Shown here piece by piece: positions 36,891-44,379 of a stretch of DNA of 64,000 nucleotides. The notes under the pieces were generated by a model. That model did not search any database. It had not been told where the DNA came from and was given only the letters and a program-made list of their open reading frames with translations. Both the position numbers and the translations under genes were made by a program. This DNA is from Amycolatopsis eburnea (lineage in GTDB: Bacteria > Actinomycetota > Actinomycetes > Mycobacteriales > Pseudonocardiaceae): the NCBI RefSeq assembly GCF_003937945.1, contig NZ_RSEC01000036.1, positions 806,001 to 870,000 of the forward strand. Reading direction: 5' to 3'. How positions within the stretch are numbered: the stretch's first letter is position 1; the number at the start of each line of letters is the position of its first letter.

Positions 36891-37708
36891 CCGGCCTGCG
36901 CGCGACCTTCCGGACGGCCGAGGGCTGGGCGGTGGAGCACGCGGTGCTCACCGTCACGGACCCGGCCGGCCGCCAGGTCGCCCGGCAGGCGGCCGACGTC
37001 CGCGGGGAGGTCGTCACCGACGGCCTCCCGGCGGGGGTGTACACCGCGGTCGTCACGGCGGCCGGGTACACCCCGGTCGCCCGGACGGCGCAGATCGCGT
37101 CGGACGGCTCCGGCTCGCTCGGCGACGTCGTGCTGGCGCCGGTCGCCGAGGCGATCGACCTGCCGCCGGCCGGCCCGTGGGTGATCGACCCGATGCACTC
37201 GTCGGTCATGGCGACGGCGCGGCACCTGGGCATCGCGAGCATCAAGGCGCGGTTCCCGGACGTGTCCGGCCGGATCGAGATCGGCCGCCCGGCCGAGCGG
37301 TCGTCGGTGCACGCCGAGATCAAGGCGGCGAGCATCGAAACCGGCATCAAGATGCGCGACGACCACCTGCGGTCGCCGGACTTCCTCGACGTCGACGTGC
37401 ACCCCGTGATCACGTTCACGAGCACCGGGCTGCGCCAGCGCGGCGTCGACTCGTGGACGCTGCTGGGCGAGCTGACGCTGCACGGCGAGCGCCGTGAGAT
37501 CGAGCTCGAGCTGACCTACGGCGGCTGGGGCCCGGACCCGTGGGGCGGCGTGCGCGCGGCGTTCCACGCGGAGACGACGCTGCACCGGAACGACTTCGCG
37601 ATCAACTACAGCGCGATGGTCCGGGCCGGGGTCGCGGCGGTCGGCACGACGGTGAAGATCGAGCTGGACATCGAAGCGGTGCAGGGCGAGTCGCTGCCGC
37701 AGTTCTGA
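36887..37708 (+). CDS. YceI family protein with an N-terminal Ig-like domain
   Basis: A 273-residue protein. Residues 1-85 repeat the same beta-sandwich as in the preceding exporter (VLTVTDPAGRQVARQAADVRG, GLPAGVYTAVVTAAGYTPVA). Residues 95-273 are a YceI lipocalin-like barrel (WVIDPMHSSVMATARHLGIASIKARFPDVSG, MRDDHLRSPDFLDV, LTLHGERREIELEL), a fold known to bind long isoprenoid chains. There is no signal peptide, so it is probably cytoplasmic, unlike E. coli YceI. The four-base overlap with the exporter points to paired production. Confidence 0.9.
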   Translation: MTGLRATFRTAEGWAVEHAVLTVTDPAGRQVARQAADVRGEVVTDGLPAGVYTAVVTAAGYTPVARTAQIASDGSGSLGDVVLAPVAEAIDLPPAGPWVIDPMHSSVMATARHLGIASIKARFPDVSGRIEIGRPAERSSVHAEIKAASIETGIKMRDDHLRSPDFLDVDVHPVITFTSTGLRQRGVDSWTLLGELTLHGERREIELELTYGGWGPDPWGGVRAAFHAETTLHRNDFAINYSAMVRAGVAAVGTTVKIELDIEAVQGESLPQF

Positions 37709-37712
37709 AGTT

Positions 37713-37794
37713 CCGTGAAGGCCTCCTTCCCGGCTTTTATGACCGGGAAGGAGGCCTTCACGGTTTCTACAGCCGGTAAGGGGGCCTTCACGGC
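37713..37794. repeat. Hairpin family B, copy 2, with an extra half-copy
   Basis: Arms 37713-37733 and 37743-37763 are perfect 21-base complements (CCGTGAAGGCCTCCTTCCCG...) around a nine-base loop. A third, degenerate right arm follows at 37773-37794 (GGTAAGGGGGCCTTCACGGC), so two right arms compete for one left arm. It starts five bases after the YceI stop. Confidence 0.93.
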
Positions 37795-37874
37795 ATGTCG
37801 AACCTGAATATCCCGGCGCGCTCGATTCGACCGTTCGCCGTGGGGTGTTCACCTGGGCCACGTAGGCTCCCGGT

Positions 37875-38543
37875 GTGAACGTCGTGAGCATCGAGGCCGC
37901 GGGCGTCGGCGTGAGCTGGCTGGACACCGCCGGGCCGCTGCTCGTCTGGGTGATCGTGCTGAGCTTCGTGCTGGTCGAATGCGCGCTGATCATCGGGCTG
38001 TTCCTGCCCGGCGACTCGCTGCTGTTCGGGGCCGGCGTGGTGCTGGCGCAGCACGGGTCGGACGCGAACGCGTGGTTCCTGTCGGGGGCCGCGCTGATCG
38101 TCGCCTTGCTCGGCAACCAGATCGGCTACTACATCGGCCGCGGCAGCGGCACCAAGCTCATCGCGCGCCGCGACGGCAAGGTGCTCAACCGCCACAACCT
38201 GGAGCGCGCGCAGCGGTTCCTGGACCGCAAGGGGTTCTTCGCGATCGTGGCGGCCCGGTGGATCCCGTGGATCCGCACGCTGGCCCCGCTGATCGCCGGC
38301 GCCGCCCGGATGGACCCCCGCCGCTTCATGGCGGCGACGGCACTGGGCGGCCTGCTGTGGGTGCCGACGCTGGTCCTGCTCGGCTACTACGGCGCGGGCC
38401 TGCTGGACGCCCTGCCGTGGGTCAAGACGGCGGCCCTGTGGGTCAGCATCGCGTTCTTCGTGGTCGGCACGGGGTACGGCGTCCTGCGCTACCGCCAGGA
38501 GATGCGGCGCCCGGTCGACGAGCGCGACGACGCCCGCGCCTGA
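37875..38543 (+). CDS. DedA family membrane protein
   Basis: A 222-residue DedA protein with VLVECALIIGLFLPGDSLLFGAGVVLA, GNQIGYYIGRGSGTKLI, and RWIPWIRTLAPLIAGAARMDPRRFMAATALGGLLWV. It is the second DedA gene in the window and differs clearly from the one at 30915. Start GTG 37875 has no strong site. The 166-base gap before it holds only the family B repeat and a short promoter region. Confidence 0.9.
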   Translation: MNVVSIEAAGVGVSWLDTAGPLLVWVIVLSFVLVECALIIGLFLPGDSLLFGAGVVLAQHGSDANAWFLSGAALIVALLGNQIGYYIGRGSGTKLIARRDGKVLNRHNLERAQRFLDRKGFFAIVAARWIPWIRTLAPLIAGAARMDPRRFMAATALGGLLWVPTLVLLGYYGAGLLDALPWVKTAALWVSIAFFVVGTGYGVLRYRQEMRRPVDERDDARA

Positions 38544-38584
38544 GGCGTTGCGGCGGCTCGCTCGGCGGCGGCCTCATCGATGTC

Positions 38585-38638
38585 TTGAATGAGTCATTCA
38601 GGTCTTCGGAGGTCTTGAATGAGTCATTCAAGACCTCC
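38585..38638. repeat. Hairpin family C: tandem TGAATGAGTCATTCA palindromes
   Basis: The 15-bp palindrome TGAATGAGTCATTCA occurs at 38586-38600 and again inside a 31-bp perfect palindrome at 38608-38638 with outer arms GGAGGTCT and AGACCTCC. It lies between the convergent DedA (stop 38543) and VOC (stop 38650) genes. Confidence 0.92.
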
Positions 38639-38649
38639 CGCGCCGGGCG

Positions 38650-39063
38650 TCAGAGTTCCGGGTCGGCCCAGATCTCGAGCTGGATGCCGTCCGGATCGCG
38701 GAACACGACCACCTTCGAGCCCTCGAACGTGCGCGACGGCGCCGTCGGCAGGTAGGAGACGCCGAACTCCGCCAGTCGCTCTTCCCACTCGGCCAGTTCG
38801 GCCGTCGAGCTGACGCGGAACGCCACGTGTTCGAGGCCGGCGCGGTGTTCGTCGAAGCCGCGTCTGCCGGTGTCCGCGTGCTGCACCAGCACCACGGAGA
38901 ACTCGTCCCCGGCGGAGCGGAGCACGACCTTCCGCAGCCCCGTGTCCGGCTCTTCGCGCCGGAGGACCTCCTCGAGGTCGAGGACGCGGGCGTACCACGG
39001 CACGCTGCGGTCCACGTCGGTCACGGTGAGCGCGAGGTGGTGCACGGACATGAGTTTGGCCAT
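38650..39063 (-). CDS. VOC superfamily (glyoxalase/dioxygenase-like) protein
   Basis: A 137-residue two-module protein of the vicinal oxygen chelate fold. Metal-ligand positions appear in SVHHLALTVTDVDRSVPWYARVL, GLEHVAFRVSSTAELAEWEERL and FRDPDGIQLEIWADPEL: two His and a terminal Glu. The reaction could be a glyoxalase, dioxygenase or resistance function. ATG 39063 is used; an in-frame ATG at 39051 is an alternative. Confidence 0.87.
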   Translation of the reverse strand: MAKLMSVHHLALTVTDVDRSVPWYARVLDLEEVLRREEPDTGLRKVVLRSAGDEFSVVLVQHADTGRRGFDEHRAGLEHVAFRVSSTAELAEWEERLAEFGVSYLPTAPSRTFEGSKVVVFRDPDGIQLEIWADPEL

Positions 39064-39238
39064 GGCTTCCGAAGCCGTCCTTTCGCGTGGCGGCTTCCCA
39101 GAGTTGCACAGCGTTCGCCCGCCGAAACCGAGGTGACCAAGTCCGCGTCCGATCGTGATCTCGCCGTCTCCGGGCGTCCCAGCAGGCGGACGCCGGTGAC
39201 CGAAGGTCATTCGTGTTTGCCGGAGAGTACTCGCTCGG

Positions 39239-39979
39239 TCACCGGCCGCCACCGACCTCCAGTACGGCTCCCGTGGTGAACGACGACGCCGGCGACAGCA
39301 GGAACAGCACCGCTTCGGCGATCTCCGCCGGCTCGCCCGGCCGTCCCATCGGGATCTGCGGCGCGAGCCGGTCGAGGCGGTCCGGGAGGCCGGCCGCGTC
39401 GTGCAAGCCGGTCCGGATCATGCCCGGACGCACGGAATTGACCCGGATCCCTTCGCCGGCGACCTCCTGGGCCAGCCCGAACGTCAGCGTGTCCACGGCG
39501 GCCTTCGACGCCGCGTAGTGCACCCACTCGCCGGCCGAGCCGGTGCGCGCCGCCGTCGAGGAGATGGTGACGATCGCGCCGCCGTGGCCGCCGTGGCGCG
39601 TCGACATGCGGCGGACCGCCTCGCGGCAGCACAGGAACACCCCCGTCACGTTGACGTCGAGGGTGCGCCGGACGACGTCCACCTCGTAGGAATCGAGCCG
39701 GCCGGGGGTGTTGCCGGTGATCGCCGCGTTGTTGACCAGCCCGGTCACCGGCCCCAGCTCGGCCGCCGCGTCGAACAGCGCGACGACGTCGTCCTCGACG
39801 GACACGTCCGCGCGCACCGGCAGCGCCTGGCGGCCCGAAGCACGGACCTCGTCGGCCACGGCGAGCGCGGGCGCGGGATCGCCCGAGTAGTTGACCACGA
39901 CGTCGTGGCCGCGCCGGGCCGCGAGCACGCAGATGGCGGCGCCGATCCCGCGGCTGCCGCCCGTGACGACGAGGGTCAA
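39239..39979 (-). CDS. Short-chain dehydrogenase/reductase, last gene of the sugar operon
   Basis: A 246-residue classical SDR with TGGSRGIG at the N-terminus, NNAAITGN, ISSTAARTGSAGEWVHYAASKAAV (catalytic Ser, Tyr, Lys), and VNSVRPGMIRTGLH. The start is TTG 39979, which overlaps the kinase stop (TTGA), so it is translated from the same mRNA. Its place behind sugar kinases suggests oxidation or reduction of a sugar or polyol. Confidence 0.88.
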   Translation of the reverse strand: MTLVVTGGSRGIGAAICVLAARRGHDVVVNYSGDPAPALAVADEVRASGRQALPVRADVSVEDDVVALFDAAAELGPVTGLVNNAAITGNTPGRLDSYEVDVVRRTLDVNVTGVFLCCREAVRRMSTRHGGHGGAIVTISSTAARTGSAGEWVHYAASKAAVDTLTFGLAQEVAGEGIRVNSVRPGMIRTGLHDAAGLPDRLDRLAPQIPMGRPGEPAEIAEAVLFLLSPASSFTTGAVLEVGGGR

Positions 39980-40611
39980 ATCGCGAAGTTCGCCAGCGGC
40001 AGGTTCTCCAGCACCAGGTCGGCCCGGTCCCGGGTTTGCGAGATCAGGTCGGCGTTGCGCTGGTCCGAGCCGAGCGCGCGGCGCCGGGCCTCGACCAGCG
40101 AACGGCCGTAGCGGCGGTGGCGCGAGACCAGCCGTTCGATCCGCTCGGGCTCGTCCGGCGCGAGGAACCAGGCCTCGGTGAGCAGCGGCCGGATGGCACT
40201 CCACGGGTCGTCCGGCAGCAACAGGTAGTTGCCCTCGGTGATGACGAGCTGGACCTCCGGCGGCACGGCGACCGCGCCGGCGATCGGCTCCTCGATCTCG
40301 CGGCGGAACTCCGGCGCGTACACCGTCTCGCGGCCTTCGGCGAGGCGGCGGATCAGGTGGTAGTAGCCGGCCGCGTCGAACGTGTCCGGGGCGCCCTTGC
40401 GCTCGGTGCGCTCCAGCCGGCGCAGCTCGACCTGCGCGAGGTGGAAGCCGTCCATGCCGACCACCGCGGCGCGCGAGCCGAGCGCGTTGGCCAGCGCCCA
40501 CGCGAGCGTGGTCTTGCCCGACGCGGGCGCGCCGATGATGCCCAGCACGTTGCGCTGCCCGCGCACGGTCAGGCCCTCGGCCCTGGCCAGCAAGTCGTCG
40601 AACGCCGTCAT
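39976..40611 (-). CDS. P-loop nucleoside/sugar kinase family protein (FrcK/YggC-like)
   Basis: A 211-residue kinase. Walker A is IIGAPASGKTT at about residue 25; GMDGFHLAQVELRRLERTERKGAPDTFDAAGYYHLIRRL resembles pantothenate/uridine-kinase substrate loops, and ITEGNYLLL is the Walker B region. Similar kinases accompany fructose-type ABC importers, as FrcK does in rhizobia (from memory). ATG 40611 overlaps the PfkB stop (ATGA). The actual phosphate acceptor is unknown. Confidence 0.85.
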   Translation of the reverse strand: MTAFDDLLARAEGLTVRGQRNVLGIIGAPASGKTTLAWALANALGSRAAVVGMDGFHLAQVELRRLERTERKGAPDTFDAAGYYHLIRRLAEGRETVYAPEFRREIEEPIAGAVAVPPEVQLVITEGNYLLLPDDPWSAIRPLLTEAWFLAPDEPERIERLVSRHRRYGRSLVEARRRALGSDQRNADLISQTRDRADLVLENLPLANFAI

Positions 40612-41459
40612 GTCCTGTTCCTTCCTGCGATCGCGGTCGTCCACGACCGCGGTCCCACCTGCCGCACCCGTTCGGCGGCCACCTCGTTGGCGAAGCGGAT
40701 CCGGTCCGGCACCGTCCGTTCACGGGCCACGGCCACGGCGAGCGCGCCGTGCCAGACGTCGCCCGCCCCTAGTGTGTCCCGCGCTTCCACCGCGGGAACA
40801 GGCACCTCACCCGAGCCGCCGTCCGCTGTGGACCACCGCACCGGGCCGGGCCCGGCGGTGGTGATGACGGTGGGGACGCCGCGCGCGTGCAGCCCCGGCT
40901 CTGGCGCCTTGAAGTGCGCGGAGCACGCGGCGACGTCGACCAGCGGCAGCAGCTCGTCGAGCACCGGCTTCCAGCTCCCGGCGTCCAGCACGACCGGCGC
41001 CTTCGTTCCCCGCGCGACGGCCAGCGCCAGCTCCGGATAATGCCCGTCGAGCAGCACCACATCCGCCCCACGCACCTCATCAGCCCCAAAAAACGGCACT
41101 TTCTCTAGGAAAGTGCGGTCTTGGGCGTTGCGGGAGACGACGGTGCGCTCGCCGTCGTGGTCGCGGACGGCGACGGCGCTGACCGGGGGCGGGTCAGGTA
41201 GGGAGGGGGCCAGGTCGATCAGGTGGACGCCGTGGGACTCCAGGTCGGCGCGGGCGAGGGCCGCCAGCGGGTGTGCGCCGAGGACGGTCAGCAGGGTCGC
41301 CTCGGCGCCGAGCGCGGCGGCCGTCACCGCGGCGTTCGTCGCCGGCCCCCCGGCCGCGACGTCCACCCGCAGCGACTGGACCTTCTCGCCCGGCGCCGGG
41401 AGCTCGTCGACCCGCTGGACGACGTCCACGGTGCACAGACCCGCCAGCAGCAACTTCAC
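40608..41459 (-). CDS. PfkB family carbohydrate kinase
   Basis: A 283-residue ribokinase-fold sugar kinase. The N-terminus has LCTVDVVQRVDELPAPGEKV and AAGGPATNAAVTAAALG; the catalytic signature is DTLGAGDVWHGAL with its aspartate base. It should phosphorylate the sugar imported by the adjoining ABC transporter. It overlaps both neighbours by four bases. A degenerate palindrome of family A lies at codons 115-121 (RTFLEKV), in frame. Confidence 0.9.
   Translation of the reverse strand: MKLLLAGLCTVDVVQRVDELPAPGEKVQSLRVDVAAGGPATNAAVTAAALGAEATLLTVLGAHPLAALARADLESHGVHLIDLAPSLPDPPPVSAVAVRDHDGERTVVSRNAQDRTFLEKVPFFGADEVRGADVVLLDGHYPELALAVARGTKAPVVLDAGSWKPVLDELLPLVDVAACSAHFKAPEPGLHARGVPTVITTAGPGPVRWSTADGGSGEVPVPAVEARDTLGAGDVWHGALAVAVARERTVPDRIRFANEVAAERVRQVGPRSWTTAIAGRNRT
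41096..41116. repeat. Palindrome family A variant inside the PfkB gene
   Basis: GCACTTTC and GAAAGTGC, the same 8-base arms as family A, flank TCTAG instead of ACGT. The 21-bp element is in frame in the middle of the kinase gene. Confidence 0.7.
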
Positions 41460-42265
41460 TTCAGGCCGGCCACGTGGGTAGCGGCGGCGGCTTCCTCGAC
41501 CTCGCCGTTTTCGTTGAGCCGCAACGCACCCGTGAGCAGGCCGACGACCTGGTTCATCGTGTGCGTCTTCGGCGAGACGACCGCGACGCGCTTGCCGAGG
41601 CGGTGCACGTGGATGCGGTCGGCGATGTCGAACACGTGCGGCATGTTGTGGCTGATCAGCACCACCGGCAGGCCGCGGTCGCGGATCCGGCCGATCAGGT
41701 CGAGCACCTTGCCGGACTCGGCGACACCCAGTGCGGCGGTCGGCTCGTCCATGATCACGGCCTTGGTGCCGAACGCGGCCGCGCGCGCCACGGCGACACC
41801 TTGGCGCTGGCCACCGGAAAGCGTCTCGACGGGCTGCGTGATCGACTTGATGTTGATGCCCAGCTCGTCGAGGATCCGCTGCGCCTCGGACCGCATCGTG
41901 CCGGTGTCGAGCTTGCGGAACAGCCCGAACGGTCCCTTGAGCCGCTTTTCCCGGCCCAGGAACATGTTCGACGCGATGTCGAGCGCGGGCGCGACGGCGA
42001 GGTCCTGGTACACCGTCTCGATCCCGTAGTGCCGAGCGTCCAAAGGGGACTTGAAGTGGACGGTCTGTCCGTCCACTTTGATCTCGCCTTCGTCGGGGAT
42101 CACCGCGCCGGACAGGGCTTTGATCAGCGACGACTTCCCGGCGCCGTTGTCGCCGACCACGGCGAGCACTTCGCCGGGCAGCAGGTCGAAGTCGGCGCCG
42201 TCGATGGCGGTCACCCGGCCGTAGCGCTTGACCAGTCCGCGAGCCTGGAGGATGGGTTCACTCAT
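41456..42265 (-). CDS. Sugar ABC transporter ATP-binding protein
   Basis: A 269-residue single-domain ATPase with Walker A GDNGAGKSS, signature LSGGQRQGV and Walker B AVIMDEPTAALG. It has only one nucleotide-binding domain, as in fructose-type FrcA, whereas RbsA and XylG have two. The order binding protein, permease, ATPase, PfkB kinase, P-loop kinase, SDR is joined by four-base overlaps throughout. Confidence 0.93.
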   Translation of the reverse strand: MSEPILQARGLVKRYGRVTAIDGADFDLLPGEVLAVVGDNGAGKSSLIKALSGAVIPDEGEIKVDGQTVHFKSPLDARHYGIETVYQDLAVAPALDIASNMFLGREKRLKGPFGLFRKLDTGTMRSEAQRILDELGINIKSITQPVETLSGGQRQGVAVARAAAFGTKAVIMDEPTAALGVAESGKVLDLIGRIRDRGLPVVLISHNMPHVFDIADRIHVHRLGKRVAVVSPKTHTMNQVVGLLTGALRLNENGEVEEAAAATHVAGLK

Positions 42266-43257
42266 GACTGCTGCTGCCTCCTCGCGATCCGGTCCACCAC
42301 GACGGCGGCGATGAGCAGGGCCCCGGTGGCGAGGTCCTGGTAGTTGCCGTCGACGTTCATCTGCGTCAGGCCCGACCGCAGCACCGCCACGACCAGCGCG
42401 CCCATCAGCGTCCCGAGCACCGAACCGCGGCCGCCGAAGAGGCTCGTGCCGCCGAGGACGACGGCGGTGATCGAGTCGAGGTTGCCGAGCTGGAACTGGT
42501 TCGGGTCGGCGTTCGGCGTCCGGCCGAGCGCCTGCCAGGCCGCGATGCCGAACGTCAGCCCGGCGACGATGTACACCGACAGCACCGTGCGGTTGACCTT
42601 GATGCCGGACAGCCGCGCGGACTCCGGCGCGTTGCCGACCGCGTAGACGTGCTTGCCCCACGCGGTTTTCGTCAGCGCGTACCAGACGCCGAGGTACATC
42701 AGCAGCGCCAGCGTCATGCCGTAGGTGATCGGGATGCCGCCGAAGAGGTAGCGCTTGGTGCCGAGCCACTGCAGCAGCCCGTCGGTCACCGGCACGGCCT
42801 GGCCGCCGGCGATCAGCTTCGACACCGCGGTCAGCATCGTGAACGTGCCGAGCGTGATGATGAACGCCGGCAGCTTGATCCGCGTCGCGAGCCCGCCGAT
42901 GAACATGCCGACGATGATCGTCAGCACCACGCCGGCGAGCAGCGCGACGAAGCCGTTGGTCCCGGCCGCGGCGAGCTTCGCCATGATCAGCGTCGCGACG
43001 ACCATCGACGCCGCGTTGGACAGGTCGATCCCCGAGATGAGGATGACGAGCGTCTGCCCGAGCGCGAGCGTGCCGACGACCAGCGACTGCTGGACCACCG
43101 TGGACAGGTTGTCGAGGTCGAAGAACGTGTCCGTGGCCAGCGAGAACACGACGATGGCGACGACCAGCGCCAGCGCCGGGCCGACCGCGGGAGCGCGGAG
43201 GAGGAATTCGCCGAGGGACTCACGGTCCCTCGCCGGAGCGGCGGTCGCCGTGGTCAT
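42262..43257 (-). CDS. Sugar ABC transporter permease
   Basis: A 331-residue permease of the ribose/xylose/fructose class with eight to ten membrane segments. Family blocks include TVVQQSLVVGTLALGQTLVILISGIDLS, FIITLGTFTMLTAVS, LTKTAWGKHVYAVGNAPESARLSGI and TAVVLGGTSLFGGRGSVLGTLMGAL. Its start overlaps the binding-protein stop. Confidence 0.93.
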   Translation of the reverse strand: MTTATAAPARDRESLGEFLLRAPAVGPALALVVAIVVFSLATDTFFDLDNLSTVVQQSLVVGTLALGQTLVILISGIDLSNAASMVVATLIMAKLAAAGTNGFVALLAGVVLTIIVGMFIGGLATRIKLPAFIITLGTFTMLTAVSKLIAGGQAVPVTDGLLQWLGTKRYLFGGIPITYGMTLALLMYLGVWYALTKTAWGKHVYAVGNAPESARLSGIKVNRTVLSVYIVAGLTFGIAAWQALGRTPNADPNQFQLGNLDSITAVVLGGTSLFGGRGSVLGTLMGALVVAVLRSGLTQMNVDGNYQDLATGALLIAAVVVDRIARRQQQS

Positions 43258-44270
43258 TTGTTTCCTCCCCAGCAGTTCTGCAAGCCCCAGGCCGAGTCGT
43301 GGCTCTCGATGCCGGGCAGCGGCTTGTCGGTGATCACGGCGGACCCGGTGTTCACGAAGCCGGACGGCTTCTTCCCGGTCTTGGCGTATTCGACGGCGGC
43401 GAGCACACCCTGCTCGGCCATCTTCTTCGGGAACTGCATGACGGTGGCGGCGAACTGCCCGTTCTTGACGTTCTGGACGCCTTCGCAGCCGCCGTCGATC
43501 GAACCCATCACGATCTGCCCGGTGAGTCCGCGGGCGTTCAGCGCCGCGTACGCGCCGCGGCCCATCGGCTCGTTCATCGAGTAGACGGCGTTGATGTCGG
43601 TGCTGCGCTGGAGCAGGTTCTCCATGCCCTGCTGGGCGAGGCTCTGGTCGCCGTTGGCCGCGGTGTGGCCCTTGATCTCCGGCGAGCCGTCGGTCAGCCC
43701 GATGCCCTTGAGGAAGCCGCCGTGGCGCTGGGTGTCGACCGTGCTGCCGGCCGTGCCGTCGACCATCAGGAGCTTCGGCGGGACACCCTTGAGCGCGGCC
43801 TTGACGTAGGCGCCCTGCTGCTCGCCCGCGGCGAAGTTGTCGGTGGCGAAGGTGGCGTCGACGGCGTCGGCCGGTTCGGTGGCGGTGTCGAGGGCGATCA
43901 CCAGGATGCCCGCGTCACGCGCGTCCTTGATCGCCTTGAGCACGCCGGTCGACGAGCTGGGCGTGATCAGGATGGTGTTCGCGCCCTGCTGCACCAGGTT
44001 CTCGATCGCGCGGACCTGGCCGTCGTTGTCGCCGTCGAACTGGCCGGCGAGCGCGCTGAAGTCGGCGCCGTTGGCCTGGGCGGCCGCTCTCGCGGCGTTG
44101 CGCAGTTCCACGAAGTAGGGGTTGGTGTCGGTCTTGGTGACCAGGCCGACCTTGGCCTTGCCGCTCCCGCCGGTGTTGGTGTTGCCGCCCCAGTGCCGTT
44201 CGACCGTGCACCCGGTCGTCGCGGCGAGGACGGCGGCCAGCACCACCGCGGTGAGACTCCGCTGTCTCAT
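43254..44270 (-). CDS. Sugar ABC transporter substrate-binding lipoprotein
   Basis: A 338-residue periplasmic-binding-protein-like lipoprotein (PBP type I). The signal ends with lipobox ATTGC at about residue 21. Ligand-binding blocks include VGLVTKTDTNPYFVELRNAARAAAQANG, QGANTILITPSSSTGVLKAIKDARDAGILVIALDT and MGSIDGGCEGVQNVKNGQFAATVMQFP. The closest functional class is ribose/fructose binding. ATG 44270 follows AGGAACCC. It is first in the operon, downstream of a LacI operator. Confidence 0.92.
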   Translation of the reverse strand: MRQRSLTAVVLAAVLAATTGCTVERHWGGNTNTGGSGKAKVGLVTKTDTNPYFVELRNAARAAAQANGADFSALAGQFDGDNDGQVRAIENLVQQGANTILITPSSSTGVLKAIKDARDAGILVIALDTATEPADAVDATFATDNFAAGEQQGAYVKAALKGVPPKLLMVDGTAGSTVDTQRHGGFLKGIGLTDGSPEIKGHTAANGDQSLAQQGMENLLQRSTDINAVYSMNEPMGRGAYAALNARGLTGQIVMGSIDGGCEGVQNVKNGQFAATVMQFPKKMAEQGVLAAVEYAKTGKKPSGFVNTGSAVITDKPLPGIESHDSAWGLQNCWGGNK

Positions 44271-44341
44271 GGGTTCCTGCCCCTTTGTCTGGGTTCGAGG
44301 CTTGCCGATGGACGGGAAGGTAGACAGACTGCTCCGTGGAC

Positions 44342-44365
44342 GCAAGCGTTTGCGCAAACGCTTGC
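44342..44365. promoter_or_regulatory. LacI operator between the sugar operon and its repressor
   Basis: A 24-bp perfect palindrome made of GCAAGCGTTTGC and its complement GCAAACGCTTGC. The central pattern AAACG/CGTTT with a CG centre is typical of LacI-family sites. It lies 71 bases from the binding-protein start and 14 from the LacI start, so can control both directions. Confidence 0.85.
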
Positions 44366-44379
44366 CGGAAAGGATTGGC

